DNA of 64,000 bases from Methylomonas methanica MC09. Its GTDB lineage: Bacteria; Pseudomonadota; Gammaproteobacteria; Methylococcales; Methylomonadaceae. The notes below the pieces were generated by a model. The model was not told the origin of the DNA, did no database searches, and worked only from the letters and a program-made list of their open reading frames with translations. A program made the position numbers and the translations under genes. Shown piece after piece: positions 25,743 to 34,099 of the stretch (positions within the stretch are counted from its first letter, which is position 1; each line of letters begins with the position of its first letter). The stretch lies in assembly GCF_000214665.1 (NCBI RefSeq), contig NC_015572.1, positions 3,534,001 through 3,598,000 on the forward strand, read 5' to 3'.

Positions 25743-25846
25743 TTATTGATTCTACCATCCGCTCCGATTGGCTCGACGTAACCGCAGCCGCTGCCAATCC
25801 CGGATAGGCAATCCGCCCCCGCCTGCAATACAATATGCGCCTTTAT

Positions 25847-25866
25847 GCCGCCGGTTCGCCGGCGGC
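25847..25866 (+). promoter_or_regulatory. UUCG-capped hairpin in the leader of the GNAT-nitrilase operon
   Basis: GCCGCCGG-TTCG-CCGGCGGC, a perfect 8-bp stem with the extra-stable UUCG loop, 31 nt before the ATG. It is followed by a loose T-rich run (GGTTGTTTCGTTTTT), so it may be an attenuator or an mRNA-protecting 5' hairpin. Confidence 0.5.
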
Positions 25867-25897
25867 GGTTGTTTCGTTTTTAAGCAGAGCTAAACCC

Positions 25898-26500
25898 ATG
25901 AGCAAAGATATCCGCATACAGCGTTTAAGCGGCGAGGCATTGGTGCAATACATCCCCGAGCTGGCCCGCCTCCGTATCGAAGTATTCCGCGACTTTCCGT
26001 ACCTGTACGACGGCGATTACGAGTACGAAAAGAAGTATCTGCAAACCTACATCAATTGTCCGGAAAGCGTGATTGTGCTGGCTTTCGACGGCGATGCCAT
26101 CATCGGCGCCTCCACCGCCATTCCGTTGAAGTACGAAACAGCCGAAGTCAAGAAACCGTTCATTGAAAACGGCTACAACCCGGACCAGGTGTTTTATTGC
26201 GGGGAATCGGTGCTGAACAAGGCCTATCGCGGCCTGGGCATCGGCGTGAAGTTTTTCGAACAACGCGAAGCCCATGCCGAGGATTTGGGCGGCTTCAAAC
26301 ACATCACCTTCTGCTGCGTCGAGCGCCCGGCCGACCACCCGCGCCGTCCGGCCGATTATGTACCACTGGATGCGTTCTGGAACAAGCGCGGTTATGTCAA
26401 ACATCCGGAACTGCAAACCACCTACAGCTGGAAAGACCTCGACGAAGCCTTTGAAACCCCCAAACCCATGACCTTTTGGTTAAAGGAAGAGCATGCCTAA
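25898..26500 (+). CDS. GNAT-family N-acyltransferase paired with a nitrilase
   Basis: A 200-residue acyltransferase. The acyl-CoA site is in VLNKAYRGLGIGVKFFEQRE (RGLGIG loop). The N-terminus IPELARLRIEVFRDFPYLYDG is typical of the GNAT domain that in Bacillus YhcX-like proteins is fused to a nitrilase. Here the fusion is split: the stop at 26498-26500 overlaps the ATG of the nitrilase gene at 26493. ATG 25898 begins at MSKDIRIQRLSG; the frame extends 21 codons further upstream through the hairpin, which is unlikely to be coding. The substrate is unknown; the tight coupling suggests sequential action on one amide or amine compound. Confidence 0.88.
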   Translation: MSKDIRIQRLSGEALVQYIPELARLRIEVFRDFPYLYDGDYEYEKKYLQTYINCPESVIVLAFDGDAIIGASTAIPLKYETAEVKKPFIENGYNPDQVFYCGESVLNKAYRGLGIGVKFFEQREAHAEDLGGFKHITFCCVERPADHPRRPADYVPLDAFWNKRGYVKHPELQTTYSWKDLDEAFETPKPMTFWLKEEHA

Positions 26501-27353
26501 GATTGCCAGCGCCCAATACGACATCACTTTCTTGGAAACCTGGGAAAATTTCGCGACCAAAATCCACCGCTGGGTAGCGGAAGCGGCGGACAACCGGGCC
26601 GACATTTTGCTGTTTCCGGAATACGCCTGCATGGAACTGGCTTCGCTGTTTCCGAAAGAGGTCTATTCCTCGCTGTCCGGCCAGCTCGAGGCCCTACAAA
26701 CCCTGCTGCCGGATTATTTAAACCTGTTCAAAACCCTGGCCGTCGAACACCGGGTTTACATTCAGGCCGGCACCTTCCCGGTCAAACACGACAACGGCGA
26801 ATTCCACAACCACGCCTATTTCTTTTCACCGCACGGCGAAGTGGATTATCAGGAAAAGCTGACCATGACCCGTTTCGAAAACGAGCAATGGCATATCAGC
26901 CGGGGTCTGGAAATTAAGCTATTCGACACCGAGTTCGGCAAGGTGGCGATCAACATCTGCTACGACAGCGAATTTCCGCACTATGCCCGGATGCAAGCCG
27001 AACGCGGCGCCACTCTGATTTTAGTGCCGAGTTGCACCGACACCGAAGCCGGATATTACCGGGTGCGCATCGGCTGCCAAGCCCGCGCTCTGGAAAACCA
27101 ATGTTATGTGGTGCAGGCTTCCCTGGTCGGCGATGCCGACTGGTCGGAAGCCGTGGACGTCAACCGCGGTGCGTCGGCCATTTACACGCCGGTCGACAAA
27201 GGCTTTCCTAACAACGGCATTTTGGCCATCGGCGAGTACAACCAAACCCAGTGGGTTTACGCCGAACTGGACATGGCCGCCGTCGACACCGTGCGCCGGG
27301 AAGGACAGGTGTTTAATTTCCGGGACTGGCCCAAGCAGTTCGACTGCCAATAA
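26493..27353 (+). CDS. Carbon-nitrogen hydrolase (nitrilase superfamily)
   Basis: A 286-residue amidase. The Glu-Lys-Cys triad is visible: Glu in DILLFPEYACME (residue 44 region), Lys in YQEKLTMTRFE and Cys in VAINICYDSEFP; a following Glu (FENEQW) matches the YhcX-like branch. It overlaps the upstream GNAT gene by 8 nt, so the two are translationally coupled and probably act together, as in fused GNAT-nitrilase proteins. The physiological amide is unknown. The length is normal for the superfamily. Confidence 0.9.
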   Translation: MPKIASAQYDITFLETWENFATKIHRWVAEAADNRADILLFPEYACMELASLFPKEVYSSLSGQLEALQTLLPDYLNLFKTLAVEHRVYIQAGTFPVKHDNGEFHNHAYFFSPHGEVDYQEKLTMTRFENEQWHISRGLEIKLFDTEFGKVAINICYDSEFPHYARMQAERGATLILVPSCTDTEAGYYRVRIGCQARALENQCYVVQASLVGDADWSEAVDVNRGASAIYTPVDKGFPNNGILAIGEYNQTQWVYAELDMAAVDTVRREGQVFNFRDWPKQFDCQ

Positions 27354-27488
27354 GAGCCTTCGCCGTCAGTGCGGCGCCTCCGAATCGCCAAGCGCGGGTT
27401 GGAGGTGCCGGCAAACTCTGCCCTGGCGAAATCGTTGCAAGCCCGCCCGGCTAATCACCCGTAATCCTTATGGTTATTACCTGAACCG

Positions 27489-27497
27489 TGTTACAAT
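27489..27497 (+). promoter_or_regulatory. Extended -10 promoter element
   Basis: TG-T-TACAAT, an extended -10 box 37 nt before the ATG of the small secreted protein; the -35 region is weak. Confidence 0.4.
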
Positions 27498-27533
27498 TTG
27501 GGCTCTTTAAACAAAACTCAGAAGGCATTAATC

Positions 27534-27923
27534 ATGCGAATTCAAACACTTCCTGTCCTCGCCCTGCTGGTTTTATCGTTTGCGGCGACAGCCGAAGTCC
27601 CTCTCACCCAAGCCGATCTGCTGGGCACTTGGCAAATCGATAAAGAATCCGCCAACAGCGACGGCAGCAACGCCAGAACCTCGAACACCACTTGGACCCT
27701 AAAAGCCGACGGCACGCTTGAAGGGGTTACCAAGGATTCAGACGCTCACGCCCGTATCGACAGCCTGAAAGCGGTACTGAATTATTCCGTTCAAGACGGC
27801 AAATTGGTCAAACAAGCGGCACCGGGCAGAACCAAAATGGAAACCTGCGAAGCCATCGAAAAAAACGGCAATCAAATGGTTTTGAAATGCCCCACGGTTT
27901 ATTACTTCATGACCAAAAAATAA
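27534..27923 (+). CDS. Small periplasmic lipocalin-like protein
   Basis: A 129-residue secreted protein. The signal peptide is MRIQTLPVLALLVLSFAATA with cleavage before EV. The mature part starts LLGTWQIDKESAN, the pattern of a lipocalin-like fold entry (GTW), followed by beta-strand-like NTTWTLKADGTLEGVTKD; two cysteines in ETCEAIEKN and VLKCPTV could form a disulfide. ATG 27534 was chosen for the signal peptide, with AGAAGG about 8 nt upstream. Function unknown. Confidence 0.68.
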   Translation: MRIQTLPVLALLVLSFAATAEVPLTQADLLGTWQIDKESANSDGSNARTSNTTWTLKADGTLEGVTKDSDAHARIDSLKAVLNYSVQDGKLVKQAAPGRTKMETCEAIEKNGNQMVLKCPTVYYFMTKK

Positions 27924-27935
27924 CCTCTGTTTTAG

Positions 27936-27974
27936 CTCGGGCTGAGTAGCGCGACAGCAAAACTCAGCCGCGAG
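27936..27974. other. Stem-loop between convergent genes
   Basis: CTCG-GGCTGAGT (27936-27947) pairs with ACTCAGCC-G-CGAG (27962-27974) with one bulged base. It lies between the ends of two convergent genes and probably protects or defines 3' ends; there is no T-run. Confidence 0.45.
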
Positions 27975-28003
27975 ACCACACCACTCCAGCTCGCTAGAGT
28001 GTT

Positions 28004-28807
28004 TTACTGGATCACACCGCTTGCTTTTAACGCATCCAGCGTCAGCTGCCGGCGCAACGGTAAATCCTTTTGATCGTGGATCACCATGTTCGCGGCGAAA
28101 AACCAAACATCGCTTAGTGTTTCGACATAACCCACGTACCAACCGACCTGTGGATTTATACGAGTAGCCCAGCCGGTTTTGGCCCACAGGGAGTACGCAG
28201 GGGTTTGCTCCACCCGCATGATTTGCCTGAGCGTTTCGTATGTTGCCGGACTAAACGGCAGAGAACGCGTATAGACTTTCTTCAGAAAATCGACTTGCTC
28301 AATCGCACTGATCTCAAGATCCCCATCCAACCAGAACTCGGTCTGGTTAAACGGTTCGTGCAACAAGCCATACTTAGCACTGCGAATATAGTTACGGTAG
28401 GTCTCAGAGCCAATCCGCCGCGCCAATTCTTGAAAACACCAGACACAGGACACTTTAAAGGCGGTTTCCAAAGTCTGATCGCGATTCCAATCGGGAATAT
28501 CGTAAATATGCCCGTCCCACTTCAACGGCGCGTCCTTTCCTGAAATGACCTGTTCTTCCAGTGAAATCAGGGTATTGAATATTTTGAACGTGGAGGCGGC
28601 CGCGAACCGTTGCTGCGCGCGAAACGTGTTATGTACGAAGGTTTGCCCGCCGCGTAGCGATGACAGTACCAGGGTACCTTCAACATTGCGCTGAACAAAC
28701 AGCCGGGCAATCGTCTGATCGTCCGCAACAGTTTCAGCCACGACCAAGCTGACAAAAATCAGGACTACGAATTTCAGGCAGACGCGTAAGTGACTAAATC
28801 TTTTCAT
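28004..28807 (-). CDS. Class D (OXA-like) beta-lactamase family protein
   Basis: A 267-residue periplasmic serine hydrolase with a signal peptide (hydrophobic FVVLIFVSLVVAETVA). Class D motifs: STFK with the nucleophile Ser and carboxylatable Lys (ASTFKIFNT), SCV in VSCVWCFQELAR, Trp in FWLDGDLEIS, and KTG in LWAKTGWA. The YGN motif reads YGL (AKYGLLHEP), so one conserved Asn is absent. Class D-like proteins lacking parts of the motif set can be intrinsic enzymes of low activity or sensor-type relatives. ATG 28807 is chosen because it starts the signal peptide; the frame is open 64 codons further. No transposon or integron context is seen, so it looks chromosomal. Confidence 0.85.
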   Translation of the reverse strand: MKRFSHLRVCLKFVVLIFVSLVVAETVADDQTIARLFVQRNVEGTLVLSSLRGGQTFVHNTFRAQQRFAAASTFKIFNTLISLEEQVISGKDAPLKWDGHIYDIPDWNRDQTLETAFKVSCVWCFQELARRIGSETYRNYIRSAKYGLLHEPFNQTEFWLDGDLEISAIEQVDFLKKVYTRSLPFSPATYETLRQIMRVEQTPAYSLWAKTGWATRINPQVGWYVGYVETLSDVWFFAANMVIHDQKDLPLRRQLTLDALKASGVIQ

Positions 28808-29138
28808 GGAATAAAAAATGTTTGTATTGCGGTTTTTTCTAATTGCCTCGCAGCATAAGCGCTGCCAATGCCCGCGTATGTACACTGCAAGCTGCAAACG
28901 CGCCCTACCTGCCACCCTGCTGTTTAATGCTTTTCGGGCCGGCGCTGACATACTATCATCCCTTGGTCTTCGCTTAACCCGAAGCCCAGCGATCCGCAAA
29001 AAAACAACCCGCCTGCATTGACCGACAGGCCCGGATGCAAACTATTGCCTAAAACGCCACCGCCATGCACTATCATCCAAAGAAAAACCCCGAATTGCTT
29101 GAAACCGGCCTGTCGCCCAATACAAACCGGAGCAAAAG
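28808..29138. other. Divergent intergenic region, beta-lactamase / TIR gene
   Basis: 331 bases with no credible ORF. It must hold the promoters of both divergent genes, but I see no clear box or operator. Confidence 0.5.
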
Positions 29139-30014
29139 ATGAACAAAATCTTTATTTCCTATCGCCGGGACGATAGCGCCGGTTATTCCGGCCGCTTGGC
29201 CGACCGGCTGGCGTTAAGCTTTGGCGACCAGCAGATTTTCCGGGATTTCGAGGATATCGATCCCGGCCAGAATTTCGCCGAATCCATCCAGACCAGCTTA
29301 TCCGGCGCGGATGTATTTTTAGTAGTGATAGGTCCGCATTGGTTGCAGGTAACGGACCGCAATGGCCTGCGTCGGCTGGATAACGCCGAGGATTTTGTAC
29401 GGCTGGAAATCGAAACGGCCTTGCAGCGCGATATTCAGATCATTCCGATTCTGGTCAACGGCGCAAAGATGCCGCGCACGTCGGACTTACCGGCCAGTCT
29501 TTCCACGCTGATTTACCGACAGGCCGTTGAGTTAAGCGACAGCCGCTGGGAACAGGATGTCGGCAAGCTGATCGCTTATATTAAAAATTACGTCAAACCG
29601 GCTAAAAACAGCTGGAACGTGCGCCGAATAGCGGTTTATATCGTAACTGCCCTGCTGGCCCTGACCGGCACGGCGGTTTGGCTAAGCCGGCAGCCGGCGG
29701 ATTTTTCCGGGCAATGGTATTTTGATAGCGGCGATTATTTGTTGATCACCCAGCAGGACAAACAGGTGAAAATCGAACGCATCGACGTCACCCTGCAAAA
29801 CGTTTTCGAACGCGGCGAAGGTCAGGTGGACGGCCGCCGTTTGACCTTTAATCTGGAACCGGTTTACAGCGACCGCTTTAAACACCGGGGTATCGTGAAA
29901 AAATCCTGGAACGGCCAAGCCCTGGCGGGCGAATTGATTGAAGTGTTTTCCGATAAACACGAGGCGCTGGTTTTGGAAAAACAACCCCGACCGCAAAGCA
30001 ATAATCAACCCTGA
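29139..30014 (+). CDS. Membrane-anchored TIR-domain protein
   Basis: A 291-residue protein. Residues 1-150 are a TIR domain: strand A KIFISYRRDDSAGYSGRLAD, BB-loop region IFRDFEDIDPGQNFAESI, and VRLEIETALQ, where Glu90 or Glu92 corresponds to the NADase catalytic Glu of enzymatic TIRs. One transmembrane helix follows (IAVYIVTALLALTGTAVWL, about residues 165-183), then a 100-residue beta-rich C-terminal domain (DFSGQWYFDSGDYLLI...) that would lie in the periplasm. Bacterial TIR proteins consume NAD+ in phage defence or take part in signalling. It converges with the three-gene unknown operon, the ends being 50 bp apart. Confidence 0.82.
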   Translation: MNKIFISYRRDDSAGYSGRLADRLALSFGDQQIFRDFEDIDPGQNFAESIQTSLSGADVFLVVIGPHWLQVTDRNGLRRLDNAEDFVRLEIETALQRDIQIIPILVNGAKMPRTSDLPASLSTLIYRQAVELSDSRWEQDVGKLIAYIKNYVKPAKNSWNVRRIAVYIVTALLALTGTAVWLSRQPADFSGQWYFDSGDYLLITQQDKQVKIERIDVTLQNVFERGEGQVDGRRLTFNLEPVYSDRFKHRGIVKKSWNGQALAGELIEVFSDKHEALVLEKQPRPQSNNQP

Positions 30015-30064
30015 TCGGGTCAGCGGCATGCGCTCGATTAATAACCGGCGCCAATAGTTCAGCG

Positions 30065-31501
30065 TTACTTGATTGCCGCCATCGCGACTACCAGCTCGAT
30101 CGGCAACTGCAGATCGGCGGCGATGTGTTCCGGGCGGGTTTTTACCGGCTGCAGGCCAGCCGTTTGCAAGGCAATTTGGGCTTGCTGTTTTTGCGCCGGG
30201 AGCTTTTGCCGGCATTCGGCGACAAAACGATTCTCCAGCCCCAGCATTTGGGCGATTTCCGCGTCGCCACGGCCGGCTTCAAGTTGCTGCACGCACGCTA
30301 TACGGTTTTTGAATTGCTGAATATCGGCCAAACTAAAGCCGGTTTGTCTGGCTATGCCGGCTGGATCTTTTTCGGCGGCCAGTAAAGTCCAGACGCTGCG
30401 GCGGTCGGCGATCAGGGTTTCTTCCAGCCCTTCCACCACGTCTTCCAGCAAACCGAAGCTAACGGCCACCTGCTCCAGCGTGTCCCCCTGTTGCAAGGCC
30501 AGTCTGGCCTGCAGCAATTTTTGCAGCAGCTTTACCTGCAATGCGGTTAAGCCGGTCAGTTCGGTTATGCTCTCCGGTACTTGGCCGTCCAGCAAGCCGC
30601 GCTCGGCCTGCAATTTTTTCGCCAGACCGGCTACCGCCGCGGCACTTAATTCCGGCACCAGTTGTTCGACCAGATCGACCGTCATGCCGCTCAACAGCAT
30701 GCGGCGGGCCGAACTGAGAAAGGCCTTATCGCGGCCCACGGCGGCAATGTCTTGGTTGAGCTGCCGGACGTAACTATCCATGGCATCGGGCGCCTTTGGG
30801 TCCAGACCGGCTTCCGCCAGCAAATCGCTACGCCAGTTCTCGGCTTCCGTCACAGTCTGTTTCAACTCGTTTAAGGTCTGCGTGTCGTTCTTAAGGTACT
30901 GGTCGATTTTGCCCAGGTTTTCCTTGAAGTAATTATTCATTTCCACGGCATTTTTCATCCGCAAACCCAGTTCCACTGCCGCCAAGCCCAAACCGATGCT
31001 GCCGAGTTTTTTGCCCGCTTTCATGAACTTGGAAAATTTGGACGCTTCGGCCAGTTTGCCGGCTTTCGCCAAAGTGGCCAGGTTTTTACCGGAACTGGCC
31101 GCCCCCAACAGTTTACCGCCCGCTTGCCCGGCTTTGGCGGCCCGGCCGGCGTAACGGCCGCCCAGAAAACCGACCGTCAAAAACAGGCCGCTGGCGGCAA
31201 ACGTGGCGGTGGCGGCGAAGTTCAACGGATCGTACACTTCCGCCTTAAGCAAGTCGTATTCCCGGTCTTGTTCGGCCGCTTCCGGAAGGGTGGAAACCGT
31301 CAATGCTTTGCGCATTTCCTGTTCCAAGAAGCTGGTTTTTTCCTCCATTTTGCCCAAATCCGCGGCAACTTCGGTTAATTGCATGTTGACGGTGGCAATC
31401 TCGTTTTGCAGAGTTTGCAAGTCGTTTTTGGCTTGTTCCACCTGCGCTTTCAGGTCGTCGGTGGCAAAGGGGGCGGTCAGAAAAAAATCGTCCAAAGACA
31501 T
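30065..31501 (-). CDS. Coiled-coil protein with hydrophobic Gly-rich core segment (operon gene 3)
   Basis: A 478-residue protein of unknown family. Residues 15-75 form a coiled coil (LKAQVEQAKNDLQTLQNEIA). Residues about 97-150 are hydrophobic and Gly/Ala-rich (FAASGLFLTVGFLGGRYAG, then LGSIGLGLAAVELGLRM), suited to membrane insertion. The C-terminal half holds repeated helical units of about 40 residues with a G-L-x-x-x-x-V/I signature (TGLTALQVKLLQKLL, FGLLEDVVEGLEETL, TGFSLADIQQFKNRI, LGLENRFVAECRQKL). Last gene of a three-gene operon, 4 bp after the previous stop. The helical hairpin layout recalls alpha-pore-forming toxin subunits, but this is inference. Confidence 0.75.
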   Translation of the reverse strand: MSLDDFFLTAPFATDDLKAQVEQAKNDLQTLQNEIATVNMQLTEVAADLGKMEEKTSFLEQEMRKALTVSTLPEAAEQDREYDLLKAEVYDPLNFAATATFAASGLFLTVGFLGGRYAGRAAKAGQAGGKLLGAASSGKNLATLAKAGKLAEASKFSKFMKAGKKLGSIGLGLAAVELGLRMKNAVEMNNYFKENLGKIDQYLKNDTQTLNELKQTVTEAENWRSDLLAEAGLDPKAPDAMDSYVRQLNQDIAAVGRDKAFLSSARRMLLSGMTVDLVEQLVPELSAAAVAGLAKKLQAERGLLDGQVPESITELTGLTALQVKLLQKLLQARLALQQGDTLEQVAVSFGLLEDVVEGLEETLIADRRSVWTLLAAEKDPAGIARQTGFSLADIQQFKNRIACVQQLEAGRGDAEIAQMLGLENRFVAECRQKLPAQKQQAQIALQTAGLQPVKTRPEHIAADLQLPIELVVAMAAIK

Positions 31502-31505
31502 AGGC

Positions 31506-32324
31506 TTACTCGCTGGGGGCGGATTGAGGCGGAAGCAACGCCTGAATGGCGGCCAAATCCAGATTGGTTATGACCTGAACTTCTTCCGGGCTGGCACCCG
31601 CCGCCAACATGCGCCGCGCCGTGCTCAAATCCGCATCGGCGGCAGCCTGTTGCAGCTTGGCTTGATTACGCTGCTCGCTGATTTGCTCGATGCTTTGCTG
31701 GGCATAGTCTGCCTGCAATTCGGCAATGGCCTGCTGAAACGTCTGAATTGCGTCCTGAATTTCCTGATTGGCGGCCTTTAAATTTTTGTCCAGCGGGCGT
31801 AGTTTCGACAGGCGTTGCTTAAGAAAGTCGCGTTCCTTTTTGGCTTCGCCCGGCGCCCAAAAGGCATTGCTGAGGTCGAAGCTGATAAACCCGAGCGCGC
31901 CGCGCAACACGCTTTCGACGTCTTTAACTGTCTTGTCGACCGCGCCGTCGGCAGCGTTCCAGGTCGCGTATTTTAGATTTTGAAAGCGTTTTTCGGCGGC
32001 ATTTTTGCCGTGTTGTTTGTCGAAGTCCTCGCTCAAGGCTTCGTACTGTCGGCGTACTTCGGCCAACTGCGGTTTCAAGGCCAAAAATTTTTGCCGGTTT
32101 TCAGCGATTGCCGCATCCAGTTTGGCGGCTTCCGCGCGCAAGCCGGGCAATTCCGGCGCATAGGTTTCCGGTTTGGCCAAGCCGGGAATGTCTTTGGTGA
32201 CGATGCGGGGAATATCTTTCGTGACGACTCTGGGGATGTCTTTAGTCACCAGCTTGGGAATATCCTGGGTCACCAAGCGCGGAATATCTTGGCTGAAGAC
32301 TTTGCCGATGGTTTTCCAAATCAC
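31506..32324 (-). CDS. Coiled-coil protein with N-terminal octapeptide repeats (operon gene 2)
   Basis: A 272-residue protein of unknown family. Residues 12-51 are five tandem octapeptides of consensus KDIPR-V/I-VT. Then come a coiled coil (GLRAEAAKLDAAIAENRQK), a moderately hydrophobic middle (VLRGALGFISFDLSNAFW), a second long coiled coil and a C-terminal unit ASPEEVQVITNLDLAAIQAL like the repeats of gene 3. GTG start at 32324 with GGAG 8 nt upstream. It lies 31 bp after gene 1 and 4 bp before gene 3. No signal peptide. Confidence 0.72.
   Translation of the reverse strand: MIWKTIGKVFSQDIPRLVTQDIPKLVTKDIPRVVTKDIPRIVTKDIPGLAKPETYAPELPGLRAEAAKLDAAIAENRQKFLALKPQLAEVRRQYEALSEDFDKQHGKNAAEKRFQNLKYATWNAADGAVDKTVKDVESVLRGALGFISFDLSNAFWAPGEAKKERDFLKQRLSKLRPLDKNLKAANQEIQDAIQTFQQAIAELQADYAQQSIEQISEQRNQAKLQQAAADADLSTARRMLAAGASPEEVQVITNLDLAAIQALLPPQSAPSE
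32172..32291. repeat. Five 24-bp tandem repeats inside a coding region
   Basis: Each unit encodes one octapeptide of the pattern DIPRLVTK/Q; the units differ at several synonymous and conservative positions, so they are old rather than freshly amplified. Confidence 0.85.
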
Positions 32325-32355
32325 GCACAGTACTCCGGGTAATGGAACGGGTTAA

Positions 32356-33354
32356 CTAAACGGCATTGCAAATCAGCGGGTTAATCGCAATCAAGTCCTT
32401 GCGGCTTTGGATGTAATTTTCCGGCAGACCCGTGATACCGGCAACAGTCGCTACCGGCGTTTGTTCAGCCACGGGTTTATCCTTGTCGTTACACAAAATG
32501 CGCAGGGCGATTTGCAGCACCGCCTCGAATTTGCCGGCGGACTTCAAAGCGTCGTCCAAGGCCGCCAGCAGTTCGTCATCGCGGCTGACGCCCAGTTCCG
32601 ATTTCAAGTCATCGAGTTCCTTACGCATTTCCCGGGTGGCCGTGCATAAATCGATAACCATGGCGGCGGTCTGATTGAACCAGTCGTCCAACTTGGGCAG
32701 ATTGTCGATCAGCGACGCGCGCAATTCCGCTTCGCTATTCAGGGTGCGCACCAGCGACCAGATACCGAAACCCAGCGAAACCACGCCGCCGGCTACTGTC
32801 AATGTCTTGGACAGTTTACTGATTTTAGCGGCTTTGGCGGCATCGTCGGTAGCGCCCAACAGAGCCTCGGCGGCGTTGGAACCTTTGGCCGCGGCCGCCG
32901 CCTGTTGGGTACTCTTGGCGACTTTGGCTTTTTGCCAATAGCGGAATACGCTGACACCGGTACCGCCAATACCGACCACGGTCGACATCAAATCGTGTAT
33001 GTCCCAGATAGTGTTTTCGACGGATGCCGCTTCCAAACCCAAGTATTCTTTGGTGGCATTCGGATTGAGGGAATCGATCAGCTTGTTTAATACGTCGAAC
33101 TTGGAAAATATCTGCGAATAAACGGCAAATACCCGTTCATACTGGTTTTTCGTGTCGGCGAAAACATCCAATAAGGGTTGGTTCTGCCCCTGGTATTCCA
33201 AAAATTTGGCCTTGAGTTCATCCGTGCTTTTACCTTGCAGCTGATTGGACGGAATCGCGACGATGCCGCGCACCCCGGCCGGCACTGTTTCATAACAACT
33301 GTGACAAAAACCGGATTCGTTTTTACCGGTACCGCAAAAATCGTTTTCGTTCAT
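32356..33354 (-). CDS. Unknown helical protein with Cys-containing N-terminus (operon gene 1)
   Basis: A 332-residue protein. It starts with a possible metal-binding Cys cluster (FCGTG... GFCHSCYE). Residues 40-120 are helical, then come Gly-rich hydrophobic segments (MSTVVGIGGTGVSVFRYW and KTLTVAGGVVSLGFGIWSLV) separated by an Ala-rich linker (QQAAAAAKGSNAAEALLGA). A coiled coil (CTATREMRKELDDLKSEL) follows, and the C-terminal unit VAGITGLPENYIQSRKDLIA matches those of the two downstream genes. The three proteins therefore look like distant members of one family or of one complex. ATG 33354. Function unknown. Confidence 0.74.
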   Translation of the reverse strand: MNENDFCGTGKNESGFCHSCYETVPAGVRGIVAIPSNQLQGKSTDELKAKFLEYQGQNQPLLDVFADTKNQYERVFAVYSQIFSKFDVLNKLIDSLNPNATKEYLGLEAASVENTIWDIHDLMSTVVGIGGTGVSVFRYWQKAKVAKSTQQAAAAAKGSNAAEALLGATDDAAKAAKISKLSKTLTVAGGVVSLGFGIWSLVRTLNSEAELRASLIDNLPKLDDWFNQTAAMVIDLCTATREMRKELDDLKSELGVSRDDELLAALDDALKSAGKFEAVLQIALRILCNDKDKPVAEQTPVATVAGITGLPENYIQSRKDLIAINPLICNAV

Positions 33355-33415
33355 CCGCGGACTCCTGTTTATTTTTTTAGTTATTGGTGAGAACCGAAGC
33401 AGGCCGGGCTAACAG

Positions 33416-34099
33416 TTAACTGCGTTGCTTGCTCGCAAAGCGCCAGAAGGCCAAGCCCATGACATATAAAGGTAAGGTAGCGGGTAGCGGCACTGCGCTC
33501 AATTGCACATTGTCGATACCGTAACTCGATCTTTTGTGATCGTCGTCCGCTAACAGATTGAGGCTGATCGTGGTGGTTTCACCGATAAACGCCGACAAGT
33601 CCGCAGTAATATTAAAATCGAAAAAGCCGCCGGAAAGAGGTGTGATGACACCTATACTTTGCCCGACCGGCGAGTTGGCGTCGAAATAACGGTTGATCTC
33701 ATACACGGCCCCAAACGGTTTGCTACCGACGGCGGCGGCTTGCGCGGAAAAGGTAATGACATCGCCCTGGATCGAATTGCTGCCGTTGCCGGTACTGTCG
33801 TTGGTGGGCGCGAAGACTTTGATATCGGCGCTGAATAAGGCGTTCTCCGAACCGATCGCTAGCGTTTGTTTAAAGGTCAGAACTTGCAGACCTTGAATAT
33901 AAGCGCCGGTGTCGAACTTCAAATACGCGTCGCCGGCGTTATCGGCAATGCTGTAAAAATTAGCCGGGTCACCGCCGCCGAATGAAGAAATAGTCCAACC
34001 GCCGGTACCGCCAGCGAAATCGCCGTTAACCAGCGCGGCTTGAGCCGGCATACTCGATGCCGCCAGAATCAGACAATAACAAAGTGCCAAGTTTTTCAT
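33416..34099 (-). CDS. PEP-CTERM-type exported protein
   Basis: A 227-residue secreted protein with signal peptide MKNLALCYCLILAASSMPAQA. The mature domain is a beta-sandwich of the carbohydrate-binding-like kind (NGDFAGGTGGWTISSFGG... GIDNVQLSAVPLP), ending in the sorting signal VPLPATLPLYVMGLAFWRF plus a basic tail (SKQRS). VPLPA is the variant PEP-CTERM motif recognised by exosortase in exopolysaccharide-producing proteobacteria. ATG 34099 is chosen for the signal peptide; the frame extends 17 codons upstream. No exosortase is in the window. Confidence 0.86.
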   Translation of the reverse strand: MKNLALCYCLILAASSMPAQAALVNGDFAGGTGGWTISSFGGGDPANFYSIADNAGDAYLKFDTGAYIQGLQVLTFKQTLAIGSENALFSADIKVFAPTNDSTGNGSNSIQGDVITFSAQAAAVGSKPFGAVYEINRYFDANSPVGQSIGVITPLSGGFFDFNITADLSAFIGETTTISLNLLADDDHKRSSYGIDNVQLSAVPLPATLPLYVMGLAFWRFASKQRS

